DNA from: Colius striatus
Lineage: Eukaryota; Chordata; Aves; Coliiformes; Coliidae
Direction: 5' to 3'
Assembly: GCF_028858725.1 (NCBI RefSeq)
Contig: NC_084774.1
Coordinates: forward strand, 10,328,001-10,392,000
Length of the DNA: 64,000 nt
Numbering within the stretch: the first letter of the stretch is position 1; every line of letters begins with the position of its first letter. The notes under the pieces are model-generated. The model saw only the letters and a program-made list of their open reading frames with translations. It searched no databases and was not told the DNA's origin. Both the position numbers and the translations under genes were made by a program. Below, in pieces: positions 1 to 10,847 of this stretch.

Positions 1-3000
1 AAGGTCATCTCTTTGTTAGAGAAAGGTTACCTTGCTGAATACATACTTAAAAAAACCCTAATCTGCTAAAGGAAATTAAGCTTGGTAATGTTTCTGTTGT
101 ATTTGCCCGTGCAGAGAACAGATCTGTGCACTCACTTGCAGTGCAGGAATGCCAAGGAAGGTTGATTATAATGAACAATTTTCTTCTTTGAGACATAGAG
201 GGAAGAGATTCAAAATTTCAAAGAAATGACTGTTTAAAACCAGAATTTGAGCTCTGCTGAGCAGAGCATCAGTTGGCAGCTGTGAATTCACCTGGATGGC
301 AATAGAGAAGGACCTTACTCATCCTGCCAGAAATGGCCAGAAGGGTGAGTGCTCCTGCACTCCTGAGGCAGCCACGTAACCTGATGGTTGTTCTAGCCAG
401 ATCAGTGTCTGTCTTGGCTTAAAAACTCTTGAGGTAACATTCTGGTCTCAGCAAAGACCACAGTAAACCCCCTTTTGTCTGCAAAAGAGAGAGAGGACTC
501 CAACATTTAGGAGACGAGAGGCTACAAAGTCAAGAACAGACAAGCAGGCAAAGTGTGTGGAGAGAAACAAAGGCACAGAGGGCTCATCTGTGTAAATCCT
601 TATTAAGCAGGAAAGTACATAAGAATATGTTTAATTTTACTCCTAGTCAATAAAGAAAGAGGCTCTGCAAGCCAGGTTGGGTAAACTGCTATTCAGAAAG
701 AATCATCTTGAGGAACAGGGAGGAATAAGATGATGTTGTCAAATGTTGAGGGGAGAAAGGAGGGAATATGTAGCAGAAAGCCTCTCAGAAATACCCAGAA
801 AAGCTTGGTCCTGCAAAGGAGATAGAGGAGAACACAATAAATTATGGGCTACATCAAACAATGACTCTAAAACACTTGTTGACAATGCAGAAGGATGCTG
901 GTGGGGAAGTTGAAATGAGGAAATGTCCACAGTGTTTCTTGTTCTAGTCTAGATCCATTGCATTCAGTGATTCAGTACAACATCATCTTCCCTTGACCAA
1001 GCTCTATCTCCAAGACAACAGTTGGTTAGAAATGATCATGTTTGAACAGATACATACAACAAGGGTCCAGGCTTCTTTCCCAGGTCTCTTGCCTTTGGGT
1101 TAAACTCTGCCCCACTGCAATCAGTTGGAATCTCCAGTTGACTTTGTTGGGAGCAAGGATTACATTGTCTTCTGAGGAAACAGAGACTGTTACCTTCAGA
1201 GCCATTAAAAACTGTAGGATGGAAATGCAAAATAAAGAAAATACAATTGCATTTTTATGTCACCTTGGAAAGATCAACATCATGTGTCACGTGGTGTTTA
1301 TTCAGCTGAACAACAACTGCATTTGTGCTCTTAAAGGGAAATGACAGGAGAAAGTATCAGGAAGGAGGAATGGGGGAGATCTGAGCACAGGAATGTACTA
1401 CCACTCCAGCCTGCTATCATTAAACCACATCAGAACTTCATAATCATGGTGTTTAATTAAACAACAGAGGCATGGGTTTATGCATTAATAATGAGGCCTA
1501 GCACTTTAGCATGTCAGGCTAAATACAGTCTTAAATTAATAATGTAGCACCGCAGCATTAGTGAGAAAATGAAATCTTATTAACAACTTAATAAAGTCCC
1601 TTATTTGCTAAAGTTCCAGCTCTTGGGGAACAGTGTTACAGCAAAGCATTTGCATCCCTAAGGGGGCAGATGGGAGGAGGTGCTGCTTTCTCACACCCTC
1701 CGTAATTCCATTATATATAGCTGGCATAGTCACTAAATATTGCCTGGTGTCTGCCAAATAGTGCCGTATGTTGCTTCTAAACCTGGGTGTGACATGCTGG
1801 ATAAGCTGCACAAGCTCTTTTTATACACCCAGGAAGGGCGTTTACTCACTTTTTTCTATTACTGTACCATCCTACCAGGCAACACTGGAGAACAAGTATG
1901 GAACTGTAGCACTACCTACCACATCAGTGCTTTACAATCGTTTGTGTATGATCCTCTCAGGCCCCAGGACTGCAAACACTGCTGTTTGGCATATGAGGAG
2001 CTGAAGCACGGAAAGAAGCCGGGAGCATGAGGAGTAACAGAAAGCAATTGATTAACTGTGGCTTACAGAGTTACCACCCATCAGCTGACCAGTAATAACT
2101 GCCTAGAGAAGCATCCTTGGACTACTCTCCAATTTTGGGTGTGTTGTTTTCAGGACAGGCTGAGAGAGCACATGATTAGGTACTCCAGCTCTGCTGCTAG
2201 GCAGTCACTTGTTAAGCCAGAGAAGCTCTAGCACTTGGTAACTGAGGTTTTGTGAGCCTTTAGCTTCCTGACTCCTACTAATTTCAAGGACCTGAACCAC
2301 CTCAGGCACACAGGGAATTGGTAAAAGACTAAAGGATGGAGCCCCATCTGCTCAGCCTTACAGCTCAGAGCCCATGTGTTCATGTGTTTGGCACAAGTTT
2401 ATCTACCAAATTCCCTTAAATTCAGAGAAGCTTTTTTTTTTGCCCCCTCTTCTACTGGTGGTCAACACTCCTGCTGTCCAAGTAAGGGACAAGTCTCCAC
2501 AGACTTGCTTTGAAAGTCCCACCTGGGCTTGCTTTGCTGAGGAAACAACAGGCTGCAGGACCATAATGCAATGAGAATACCAATCTCACAGAAACTGGAC
2601 AGGACATTCTCTTTGTGCCTTTTTGTTTCATTCAGTTACTCCCCAGCTCTCTGGAATGAGGGAGGAGGTGGAGCAGAATGATAACTGCAGTTGTCATAGG
2701 AGAGCTCCAAATGGGGAGCAGATTTCCTTGCAAAGGTTGTCTTGCTGCTCCTCTCCTGCTTCAGAGACCCAGGAATATGGGTTTCACTTGGGAGCCACAG
2801 AGTTCGTGGGAAGTAGCAGCTTGTGTAAGGTTTGTGTGAGTGAAAAGTCTAGGATATAAAAACCATCTTGGTATGCCTTTTCTTCCATCTCCTGTGTTAA
2901 ATAATAAATAGAAACCTAATGGAACTGAGTGTGACTGCAGAGTAAGTGAAGCCAGAGCAGACCTGCATCTTCCCCCTTACTTCATCATCAGTGAGTAAAT

Positions 3001-4649
3001 GGGTCACTGGTGAAGGAGATCCAAGTAAATCTCCATCCTTTTTATTCCATCTTTATACTCAACCTACTGCCACAGGAAATAGCTCAAACTCATACACCTC
3101 TGCTTCAAAACACTAAATAGAAATATTACAAATTATCTCATCATTATTATCTCATATTATTTCTACCCTGAGCTCAAGAAAACTTGAGGAAACAAAGTTT
3201 TTCATTCTAGAAATCCTTCATTTGCTTTTTAATTGTGCAGTGGGATGTCTTGGGAGCTGGTCTTTTTCTCCCCCTTTTTTAATTTTCTATTTATTAATAT
3301 TTAATCTCTGCACAGAGCAGAAGAAAATCATTTCTGCAATAACATCAGAAGGGGAGGGTTGGAAATCAATAGCCAAGCTCTCACAAGACACATTCAATCC
3401 CTTCTTAATCCATTTTCGACTGCTCCTTTGTCTTATTAGAACAGCCAAGTTTTCCCACACTCGTTAGGTTGGGATCTTCACGTTGCAGGAGGGGACTGAA
3501 AGCACCCAGAGATACAGAAAACTCCTAGAAGAGAGCAGAGCATTTGCCCTTGGGAGAGAAGCCTAGACCTCATCTGAACACAAATCCCTGCTCTAAAACC
3601 TGCTGATGGAAAGCCTGGCCTCATTTCTGTGAACGATGACATGTCCTGCAGCCACTGTCAGTCCTGACCGGTACTGCAACAACTTTCCATTTCAGTTTTC
3701 CTTCAAGGCCATCTGTCCCATCCACATCTCTCAAGCACCACCTTCTCTAAAGCATGGTTCAGCTCTGCAGAGGGGGAAGAGCCAAACAGGCATCCTCAGT
3801 GGGAGAAGCCAATGTCCTAGAAAGTCAGTTAGCAGAACAAGGGCCTGCATCTTCCTTAATGCCCCTAAGGCTGAAGGCTGTGACAACAGGGACTCATTAT
3901 TATGCTTGAGCACAGAAACCAAAGCCCATGGTTGCCCAATTAAACACCTATACTTTCTCCCTGTGCTGGGAGAGGACACAGAATGGCTGTCTGCTTTGCT
4001 TTGGCTAGGAAAGCGGTCCCAGCTGCTGTAGAATTACCAAGCTGCATAGCCACTTTAGAAGAGTGGTGAAGAACAGAGGAATGCAAGCACTGAACCTTTG
4101 TCTGGCTTAGAAAGGGACTGTGTTCAGCATTTGGTTTTACTTCATTGAAGGAAGGCAACATTTTTGCTTGGACTCTGAAGGGGCAGCTGGGGTCCTTGTC
4201 ACTCTATCTTCTGTTTAGTAGGTTTCATGTTCTGGGATATAGCTCGGCATAAGTGTTCAAACTCTCCCTGAAAATAAATGCTTTCTTCTCTCTGTGCAGG
4301 GCTTGAAATCCCCACATCCTTTCCATTGGCAGAAACAATGATGAGGGCTGTTCAGTAAGTTTGTAGAGGGTGTAGCCAGAGCTAAGGATCCATTGCTATC
4401 TGCCTGAAAGAACTTTATCCTAGTGCTAAAGGGCTGGTAGTCACAGGAGACTGGGAAGGAAGAGCAGGAGGAGAAGGACGGGTCTTAGGAGAAGCCAGAA
4501 CTATGTATCCAGTTTCAATATCCAGTATGCCATCTGCAAGCTTAAACTGGAGCTAGATTGTAAGGAGAGGATGATGCTCCCTGCTCTTGTAAGGGGCAGG
4601 GGCTCCTGTGGCCCTGCCCCACCTTCCTATGCTGTGCCAACACACACAC
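1..4649. other. Intergenic region, no recognisable gene
   Basis: Mostly AT-rich, CpG-poor sequence. Open frames here are short, lack splice context and resemble no family I know. The only structured part I would single out is the TAAT-rich block at 1418-1600, listed separately. In human the BHLHE23 side away from SLC17A9 leads towards HAR1 and MIR124-3. I looked for the miR-124 mature sequence by eye and did not see it. Confidence 0.6.
1418..1600. promoter_or_regulatory. Candidate conserved non-coding element (TAAT-rich)
   Basis: This block is dense in homeodomain-type TTAATTAA, TAATAATG and ATTAATAAT cores and contains an ATGCATTAAT-like octamer (around 1480). It has no repeat similarity and no open frame. 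Such composition is common in developmental enhancers, but conservation cannot be seen from one sequence, so this is inference only. Confidence 0.2.
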
Positions 4650-4947
4650 TCACATGCTCCCTCCATCCCTCCTGGTTGTCAGTGGGGCTGCTCTATCTAC
4701 CCTGGGCTCTGCCTGAGCCTGGCTGATGCAAGGAGAGACTTTGCCATCAGAGGGAACCGCAGACCAGGTAATCTCTCTTCCCACGCTGAAACATGCAGTC
4801 TTCTCTCCTGCCTGGAGGAGAGATGTTTCGGGCACCTCTGACGGTGTTTTTGACCAGCTTGCTGCAGGTTGGCTTGGTTGGTAGGGCTGTGCGTCTGCGG
4901 GGACGGCTACAGAAATCCATTCGAACGGGAAACCAGCTGAAAACGCT
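4650..4947 (-). CDS. Possible terminal exon (C) of an unidentified minus-strand gene
   Basis: On the - strand a long pyrimidine tract (around 4962-4972) precedes two AGs seven bases apart. Using the second, the frame stays open for 98 residues to a TGA at 4650. The reading has a natural composition (starting AFSAGFPFEWISVAVP, later ending before a stop), and the 5' part carries about eight CpGs in roughly 150 bp although the surroundings are CpG-poor. It joins in phase to the upstream candidate exon at 5085-5334. I recognise no domain. Other frames are also partly open here, so the exon could be spurious or part of a non-coding RNA. Confidence 0.2.
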
Positions 4948-5084
4948 CTGTAGGCTGAATTCGGGAAAAAAAAAGGAGAGAATCCTGCAGTTCTTTATAT
5001 TTGTCTTCTTGCTGCCACCTAGTGAAGGGGAAGAAGTATGACTGAGTGACAAAAGCAGAACAAAACCACCCCAGGGGCTTGTAC

Positions 5085-5334
5085 CTGTTGAACAAACTCT
5101 TACTTTGAATAAACTGCTTCGAAATCACCTCCAAAGTCGCACGAAGATCTGGTCCTTTCCTGTTGGAAGTCTCCTTCAGAAAGTGCCCTGTTAGGTCCTC
5201 AGTTAATGATGGAGAGTTTATTTCATCAGCAGTTGTGTCTGAAAAGCAACTCGTTGTACCGACACTCTTCGAGCTGCTCTTATAAGCTGTATGAATTGTG
5301 CTGGTCTTTGTAAGGTCAGAAAGGGAAGTTTTCA
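5085..5334 (-). CDS. Possible internal exon (B) of an unidentified minus-strand gene
   Basis: A 250-bp open segment encodes a Ser/Thr-rich stretch followed by a helix-like part (ATLEVISKQFIQSKSLFN). It ends at a plausible donor (AACAG|GTACAAG). The acceptor at its start (ggcag|TG) has a weak pyrimidine tract but a reasonable branch-like CTAAT about 33 bases upstream. With this start it joins in phase with both neighbouring candidates, enters with two bases and leaves with two. It keeps six CpGs in a CpG-poor region. No known domain is recognised. The alternative is chance open sequence or a lncRNA exon. Confidence 0.2.
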
Positions 5335-5901
5335 CTGCCTTTTAGATTATCATGAATACATAATTAGCACAGGCACTATGGCAGGGAGGAGCACAAGCAC
5401 AGTCTCTTTACACATCCACCTAATTTCTCAGGAAGGTTTTGTAATCAGAATCAAACCCCTTGCTAGTGCCTGGCTGAGCTTCAGGTAGGACTGAGAACAC
5501 AAGTCTTATATCCAAATTCCTGTGCCTTAGCAATGAGACCTTCCTTCCCTAAAACAAAGATGGTATGTTCCTGCATTGCTCAGGGATTTTTAGGGAAGTC
5601 TCAACTGTGTGATAGACAAGTGATAGACAAGAAGTCAGCAGAAATGCTAACACCTCAGCAGCTCCAGTTCTTACAGTCCTGTCATGCTTCCAGGCAACAG
5701 CCATGACCTCCAGTTGTCCCAGACCTATATATGTTTGGCCAGATGCCTGCCAGACTGAGCTCTGCCTGCTTTTCCCTGCATTAAGTTTCCATCTTCTGTT
5801 TATCTACCATTTCCACATCATTGCCATAGTTTGTGGTTTTGTAACCTGCCTGTTCTTGTTGGTTTTCTGTTATTATACCTGAGGGAAGAGCCTTGACCCA
5901 T

Positions 5902-6133
5902 CAGAATCACAGAATGGTAGGGTTTGGAAGGGACCTTTAGAGATCATCCAGTCCAACACTCCTGCCAAAGCAGGTCCCATGTAGATCAGGTCACACAGGA
6001 ACACGTCCAGGTGGGTTTTGAAGCCCTCCAGAGAAGGAGATTCCACACTCTCCCTGGGCAGCCTGGGCCAGGGCTCCATCCCCCTCCAGTGAAACAGTTT
6101 TTTCTCATGTTTAAATGGAACTTTTTGTGTTAT
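5902..6133 (-). mobile_element. CR1: CR1 LINE 3'-end fragment
   Basis: The + strand begins with AGAATCACAGAATGGTAGGG, the complement of the ATTCTGTGATTCT-type tail that ends CR1 elements. It continues with complemented CR1 3'-UTR phrases (GGAAGGGACCTTTAGAGATC, AGGTCACACAGGAACACGTC, CTCCCTGGGCAGCCTGGGCC). The element is therefore inserted on the - strand and is 5'-truncated, as is usual for CR1. It carries no coding capacity. Its right boundary is approximate. Confidence 0.92.
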
Positions 6134-6361
6134 TATTATTTCCAGCAGTTCCAGTTGAGCCTTCAGTAGAATATCTCCACTGCCATCATTTTTACACAGC
6201 AGCAGATGATCCATTCACGCATTCTGATGCTCAAAGATCTCTTCACTTTCCACTCTCCCTGGTGTTTTTCTGAATAAAAGGTCCCAAGGCTGCTGGGCTT
6301 GCTGCAGTGGCAGCTGCCACCAGGAACAGGGCTGTATCCAAAACAAAGGCTATGAGCTTAC

Positions 6362-6498
6362 AACGTGAGATCCATAACCATTCAGGGAGCTTCTTGTCCC
6401 TGTCAGCCTTTGGGCTTTCCTTCCTGATTTTTAGCACTTTGCTGACTTCAGCCTCGATGCCGAGGAGGGGAGGTGTGTGCGCGCTCCGCGCCGGGGCT
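6362..6498 (-). CDS. Possible upstream exon (A) of an unidentified minus-strand gene
   Basis: On the - strand a good acceptor (ccttccttcag|AGCC) opens a 137-bp segment that ends at a GTAAGC donor. It encodes a charged stretch (including EAEVSKVLKIRKES and DKKLPEWLWISR). If the donor is not used, the frame continues through a hydrophobic segment (LIAFVLDTALFLVAAATAAS) to a stop at 6243. In frame, a TAG lies just upstream at 6517-6519 and there is no in-frame ATG, so an upstream exon would be required and was not found. The segment sits beside a small CpG-dense patch. Identity is unknown and existence unproven. Confidence 0.18.
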
Positions 6499-6570
6499 CT
6501 GAAGGAAGGTGGTCGCTAGATGTCAGCATGGGACCGCCACACTGGTCACCGCTCCCGGTTGCCAGCCGCG
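6455..6570. promoter_or_regulatory. Small CpG-dense patch
   Basis: About a dozen CpGs occur in roughly 115 bp (for example GCGCGCTCCGCGCCGGGG around 6480-6496 and GCCGCGCAGG around 6565). The surrounding kilobases are CpG-poor. Germline-unmethylated promoters and some enhancers keep CpGs in this way. The patch could be a minor promoter for the candidate minus-strand exons, or simply a decayed CpG island. Confidence 0.25.
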
Positions 6571-9500
6571 CAGGGCTTAACACCAAAAAAAACCCAGGAG
6601 ACCAAAGCAGATTGGTCTCTTAAACCTCCTTCTTTTCGAGAGATTTTTGTTTGTTCTGCTTTTAATATTCAAATCTGGATGGAGATGGGTTTCCCATGGC
6701 TGTCCCCTCCTCTTCTGATGGGAAAAAATCTGTTTGTGAGTTAATTCCTCAGTCAAAAATTAGTTCCTCAGCCAGCAAAACAACTGAAGGGTTTTAATTA
6801 ATGTGGCAGTCTTTCTTACAAACTTTCTTACACGTTTCAAGGTCCATCACAAACCCTGAGGTCTTTTATCTACATGTGGTAGGTAACACGTGGCTCTGAG
6901 TGCACCAAAGCTCAGTCCTGCCTCTTTCCAGTCTGCTGCATAGCAGACACTGGGCACTGAGAGTGGAACTGTCTGATTCAGGTGCATGGCTTTAAACCTG
7001 ATGGAAGAAAATATGTCATTACTTCCATCCTTTTCTCCCTCTCTTCCCATAAAAACTGAAATAAACTGCATTCACGCTCTTCCTGCAGTCACAGGTGCTA
7101 TAATCTCCACATTGCCCTTTTTTAGTCTCAGAAGGATGAGAGTAGTCTGAGCTACAGTTGAACCTGGGAGCTGTAGTGCTGAAATAGCCTCAGAAGCAAG
7201 CAATGATCAGCACAACCCTGGGCTGCTCGTGGTTTGGTCCCTGAACATAGTTAAGCAGCAAGTGTTTCTCTTTGTAGGCACTTTTGCTTTGTCAATTTGA
7301 CAGGAGTTCCTTGGATTTCAGATGTTGAGGCAGCTGTGGGGAATGCAGTAATCAAATCATTGACACTGCCTTATTTATAAAATGTCTGTGACTTGAAAGT
7401 CAAGTAAAGGTCCTGCCTTGAGGAACTTACAGTTACAAAACCAATTACAATTGCCAGTGATAATAGTGTGCTATTAATTATTAAATTAATAGCATCAAGT
7501 TTTTAATGCAAGTTTTGACACAAAAAAAATCCCACTTTAAAGCTGGCAAATAATCTACAGCACCTGATGGATTTCTTTCCCAGTGCATATGTCCATTTTT
7601 CCTCAAAGCACTTGGAAGGGTTTTTCTTTTCTGCCACGTTCTTCCATATGAGTCACTCCCTTCTGCTGTTTCTTTTCCTTCCATTTCCTCTTGTTCCAGT
7701 CCAACATGTCAAAATGCAAATCAGATTTTCCCATTTCTCAGTTTTCAGTGAGGAACCAGGTTGACTATTTTCAAAGATGCATATTCACTGCTTGAAATTT
7801 GAGGGAGAAGGCCAAAACAAATTCTTCTCTCTGTGGTTTTTTAGGTAGAACATTGAACCTGATTTGATTTCAGGTTCGTACAGGGTGCAAATGGTTTTGC
7901 TCAGCCATGTGTTCTGGAATTACATATAAAGCAGAAAATCCTTCTGCTCAGTTCTCTTGTAGTTGATGTAACTCCTAAGCTGCCCTTCAGTGTTGAAATA
8001 ACCCTTGAAGAACTCATCTATTTATTAAAGCACTAGAAAGCCTGTGTGAAAAGTGCTTACTTCTAACTTTCAGCCTACTGCTTCTCCTGGCATCAGTCTT
8101 GTTAGATGCATATGACACAGTTAGAAAGCCAGCAATACTTGTAACATGTCTTTACAACCAGAACTCCTGATAGGGTATGACATTGCTGGTCCTTCTCATT
8201 GCAAGATCTCAGTACATTACCAAAAAGGTGAATAATTTCTAGCTGAAGACAACCCTGCTTCAAACAATCCCTGAACCTGGGGATGATTTATGGTAGTGAT
8301 AATATTCTAGCACTTCCCCCCATTTGTCTGTTATCACTTGGAGTGTGGGACTGATTCCAGAGATGAGCACAAGTTCTCTTGTGCACACCAGTATTTGAAA
8401 GTCACCATAAATAGATACAGCAGTCTGTCCCAGGAGCAGTTAAGTGGTCCAGTTCTCATTAAACAATTCAGTGACTAAACCCAGTAACCAGTCTTCATGG
8501 TCTGATAAGCCCAATAAGGGCAGCAAAACAGAAAGGTGACGGTATTGTGACAGGTTCAGATGCTGGAGGTGAAATAAGTGATCAGTGAAAAGTAGGATGG
8601 TCAAACCTTGTGCAAACTCTGACAGCCAGGCTTGGACAACAGCTAGTTTTATGTGCTTCACTACTCCAAACGTGACCTTCCAGACTTACACTCACAGAGC
8701 AGGGGAACAACAGGCTCACTCCAGGCAGCAGCTCTGCAGCCATGGGTGAGGGTGCGTGTGTCACTGCAGATCTCAGCATACTTAGCTCTGATGTGGAGAA
8801 GGGAGAGAGACAAGCTCGTCATTTCACGTTAGCACCGCATAAAGGGAGGTGATGGGAAGAGGACGAGCTAACTGGGCTTTGTAGAGGGCCTGATGAAAAC
8901 AAAACACATTCTGGAAAAAGCCTCATGTCACCTTAACACCCAAGATATGTACTCCCACAAATAACCTACCAGGTACATCTGCATCAACTGGTAGCACCTT
9001 CCTGGAGGCAATATCCACCTGCTCACATCTGTATGTCACCACGTAGGATTCATCTCATCCTTTCTAAGCAGACAGTTGAGGGGCATGGACCAGGCACATG
9101 TCATGCTTGCAGAAAGCCTGGTATGCCCTTATGCTACCTTTATACCAAAACTCAGTACTGTGAAGCAGTCTCAGGTGCCTATGGGAGACTGAGACCTCCT
9201 TCTGTTGTAATTAAAGATTAGGCCCCCTCTACTACCTCGATGCAGGAATATAGCACAAGGCATCCTGATTATCTCTCTATATGCAGCTCACACCTTTGCC
9301 TTGGCTGCCTTCAATTCTCCTTGACATGCCTCCACAGACCAGACATCCCACCAGTTCTTTCAAGGATTGCCCACAGTGCTGATTTCTCACACACTGCAGG
9401 CCACAACGTGGAGTGGTTTGTTTCCTTTCAGAGCTTAGGGCTGTGTTCCTGGTACCCAGGACTGAGAAGGGGAAGGAGCCTCTTCAGAGCTGGACTGAGA

Positions 9501-10139
9501 CACCAAGGACCAAACCTCTTTTTCTGGCACGTGGAAGGAAGGAGAAATGAGAGACTCTGAAATGGATGAGGCCTTTGCCTTGGAAATCTCTCTGCACACT
9601 AGGTAGCTCCTCTGTAGCCTTCAGCTACATCAGAATGCCCTGACCAGCAAGCCATTCCCGTAGCTGTCCAGGCCTTGCTTGCCTTTGCCTCCCATCACAA
9701 CATGTACCATGTATCATAGTCCCAGGCCTGGAGTGGGGCAGAGGGTTCACTTTGCTGCTTCACCCTGGGAATGACACTAGAAAACTCTCCATTCCCTAAT
9801 CAATTCTTTATTTGCTCTGAGGCTAACAAGGGCTGCGGAGAGAAGCAGTTGGAAGCATCAGCTCAGCCATTGCCTACTCTTGTCAATTTCACACAGGGAA
9901 ATGAGCGAACTCACTGGCCTGCAGTTCAGTGCCATCTAAGAGCATCTCAAGAGTTTGTCACTGCAAGCCAGAGCCTGGACTGTAGAGCCATGATGCCTTC
10001 CCTGCCCTCCCAGCATCCAGAGCTGGCTTCAGCTAAGCAGAGGTAATGCTCTTGCTGCTGTACTTGGCACTGAGCTGTCCCCCTCCCATGAGCTGACTGC
10101 ATGACGTTTGCGTTTGGATCTGTGGGTGCAGTCAAACCC
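6571..10139. other. Intergenic region upstream of BHLHE23
   Basis: No coding exon, repeat family or RNA gene is recognised. A perfect 11-bp AT-rich hairpin lies at 7469-7494. GC content rises towards 10 kb as the BHLHE23 promoter region begins. Confidence 0.55.
7469..7494. repeat. AT-rich inverted repeat (11-bp arms, 4-nt loop)
   Basis: The arm TGCTATTAATT at 7469-7479 is matched exactly by its reverse complement at 7484-7494 around the loop ATTA. The arms contain TAAT homeodomain cores facing opposite ways. It has no coding context and may be a chance AT-rich palindrome. Confidence 0.6.
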
Positions 10140-10273
10140 CAGCTGGCTACACAGGACTCCTCTCTTGCATCGCTCGGAAACATTGCACAGTTCTGCTGCA
10201 GCTGGATTCTGCTTCTCCCTCCACTTCCTTTTAAGCTGTCTCTCCTTTTAGCCAACCACTCATGTTGCAGCTG
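10140..10273. promoter_or_regulatory. Cluster of three CAGCTG E-boxes upstream of BHLHE23
   Basis: CAGCTG occurs at 10140-10145, 10199-10204 and 10268-10273, about 400-540 bp upstream of the likely transcription start. CAGCTG is a recognition core for proneural bHLH factors and their relatives. BHLHE23 is itself a bHLH protein, so control by proneural factors or self-repression is possible. A second TATA-like ATATAAG lies at 10303-10309. Function is inferred from the motifs only. Confidence 0.35.
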
Positions 10274-10638
10274 CTCCCCCGCTGTCTCGTCCCAGCCAGC
10301 GGATATAAGCCCCAGAAGGGCACCGGTGATCCGCTCCCGTTCCTTACTCATGGCTGGTTGTTCAGGCAGCGGCTCCTCTCATCCGCAACTGCCCACTGGA
10401 CGGTCTCTGTTGCCCCCGACGGTCCCCGGGCGCTCCCGGGAAAGGCAGGGTCCCGCGGGGCGGCGGTGAGGGGAGCGGCTGTGCCGGTGGCTCGGGATTG
10501 TGCCGGTGGCTCGGGATCGGGCCGGTGGCCCCGGGCCGGGCCGGTGGCGGCTCAGAGCCGGGCCGGGCTCCGCGCCCCATCCCGCCCAACGCCCGAGGCG
10601 CTGCCCGCCGCCCGGGGCGAGCCGCCGCGGCCCCTGTG

Positions 10639-10684
10639 ATTGGGCTGCGGGGGAATCCCAGCGGCCCCTCTCCGCCATATAAGG
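10639..10684 (+). promoter_or_regulatory. BHLHE23: BHLHE23 core promoter: inverted CCAAT box and TATA/CArG box
   Basis: ATTGG at 10639-10643 is an inverted CCAAT box (NF-Y type). TATAAG at 10678-10683 lies 35 bp further on, at a normal spacing. The TATA box is embedded in CCATATAAGG (10675-10684), which fits the serum response factor CArG consensus CC(A/T)6GG exactly. A start site about 25-30 bp downstream (near 10708) would give a 5' UTR of about 140 bp. The start site is inferred, not observed. Confidence 0.6.
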
Positions 10685-10847
10685 GGCGGCGGGGCCGGCG
10701 CTCCCCTCACTGCCCGCCCCAGCCCGGGCGCAGCGCGGAGTGGCGGCGCCGCCTCCTCAGCCTCCTCAGCCTCCTCCGTCCTCTTCAGCGCCGAGGCAGC
10801 GGCGGCGGAGCGCGGTTCCGACCCTCCCCCTCCTCCCCGCCAAGGCG

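Noticed and set aside
6243-6361. Hydrophobic continuation of the 6362-6498 frame considered as helix 4 of a Cys-loop receptor
   Set aside because: The resemblance is loose. No ligand-binding or helix 1-3 exon is present on the minus strand upstream.
1-10000. MIR124-3 and HAR1, expected near BHLHE23 in mammals
   Set aside because: No miR-124 mature sequence or HAR1-like segment was seen by eye. They probably lie further left.
10740-10847. In-frame N-terminal extension of BHLHE23 from an upstream codon
   Set aside because: The Pro/Ser/Arg-rich 36 residues are not part of the conserved protein, and MAELKSL is the family's start. The stretch is better read as 5' UTR.
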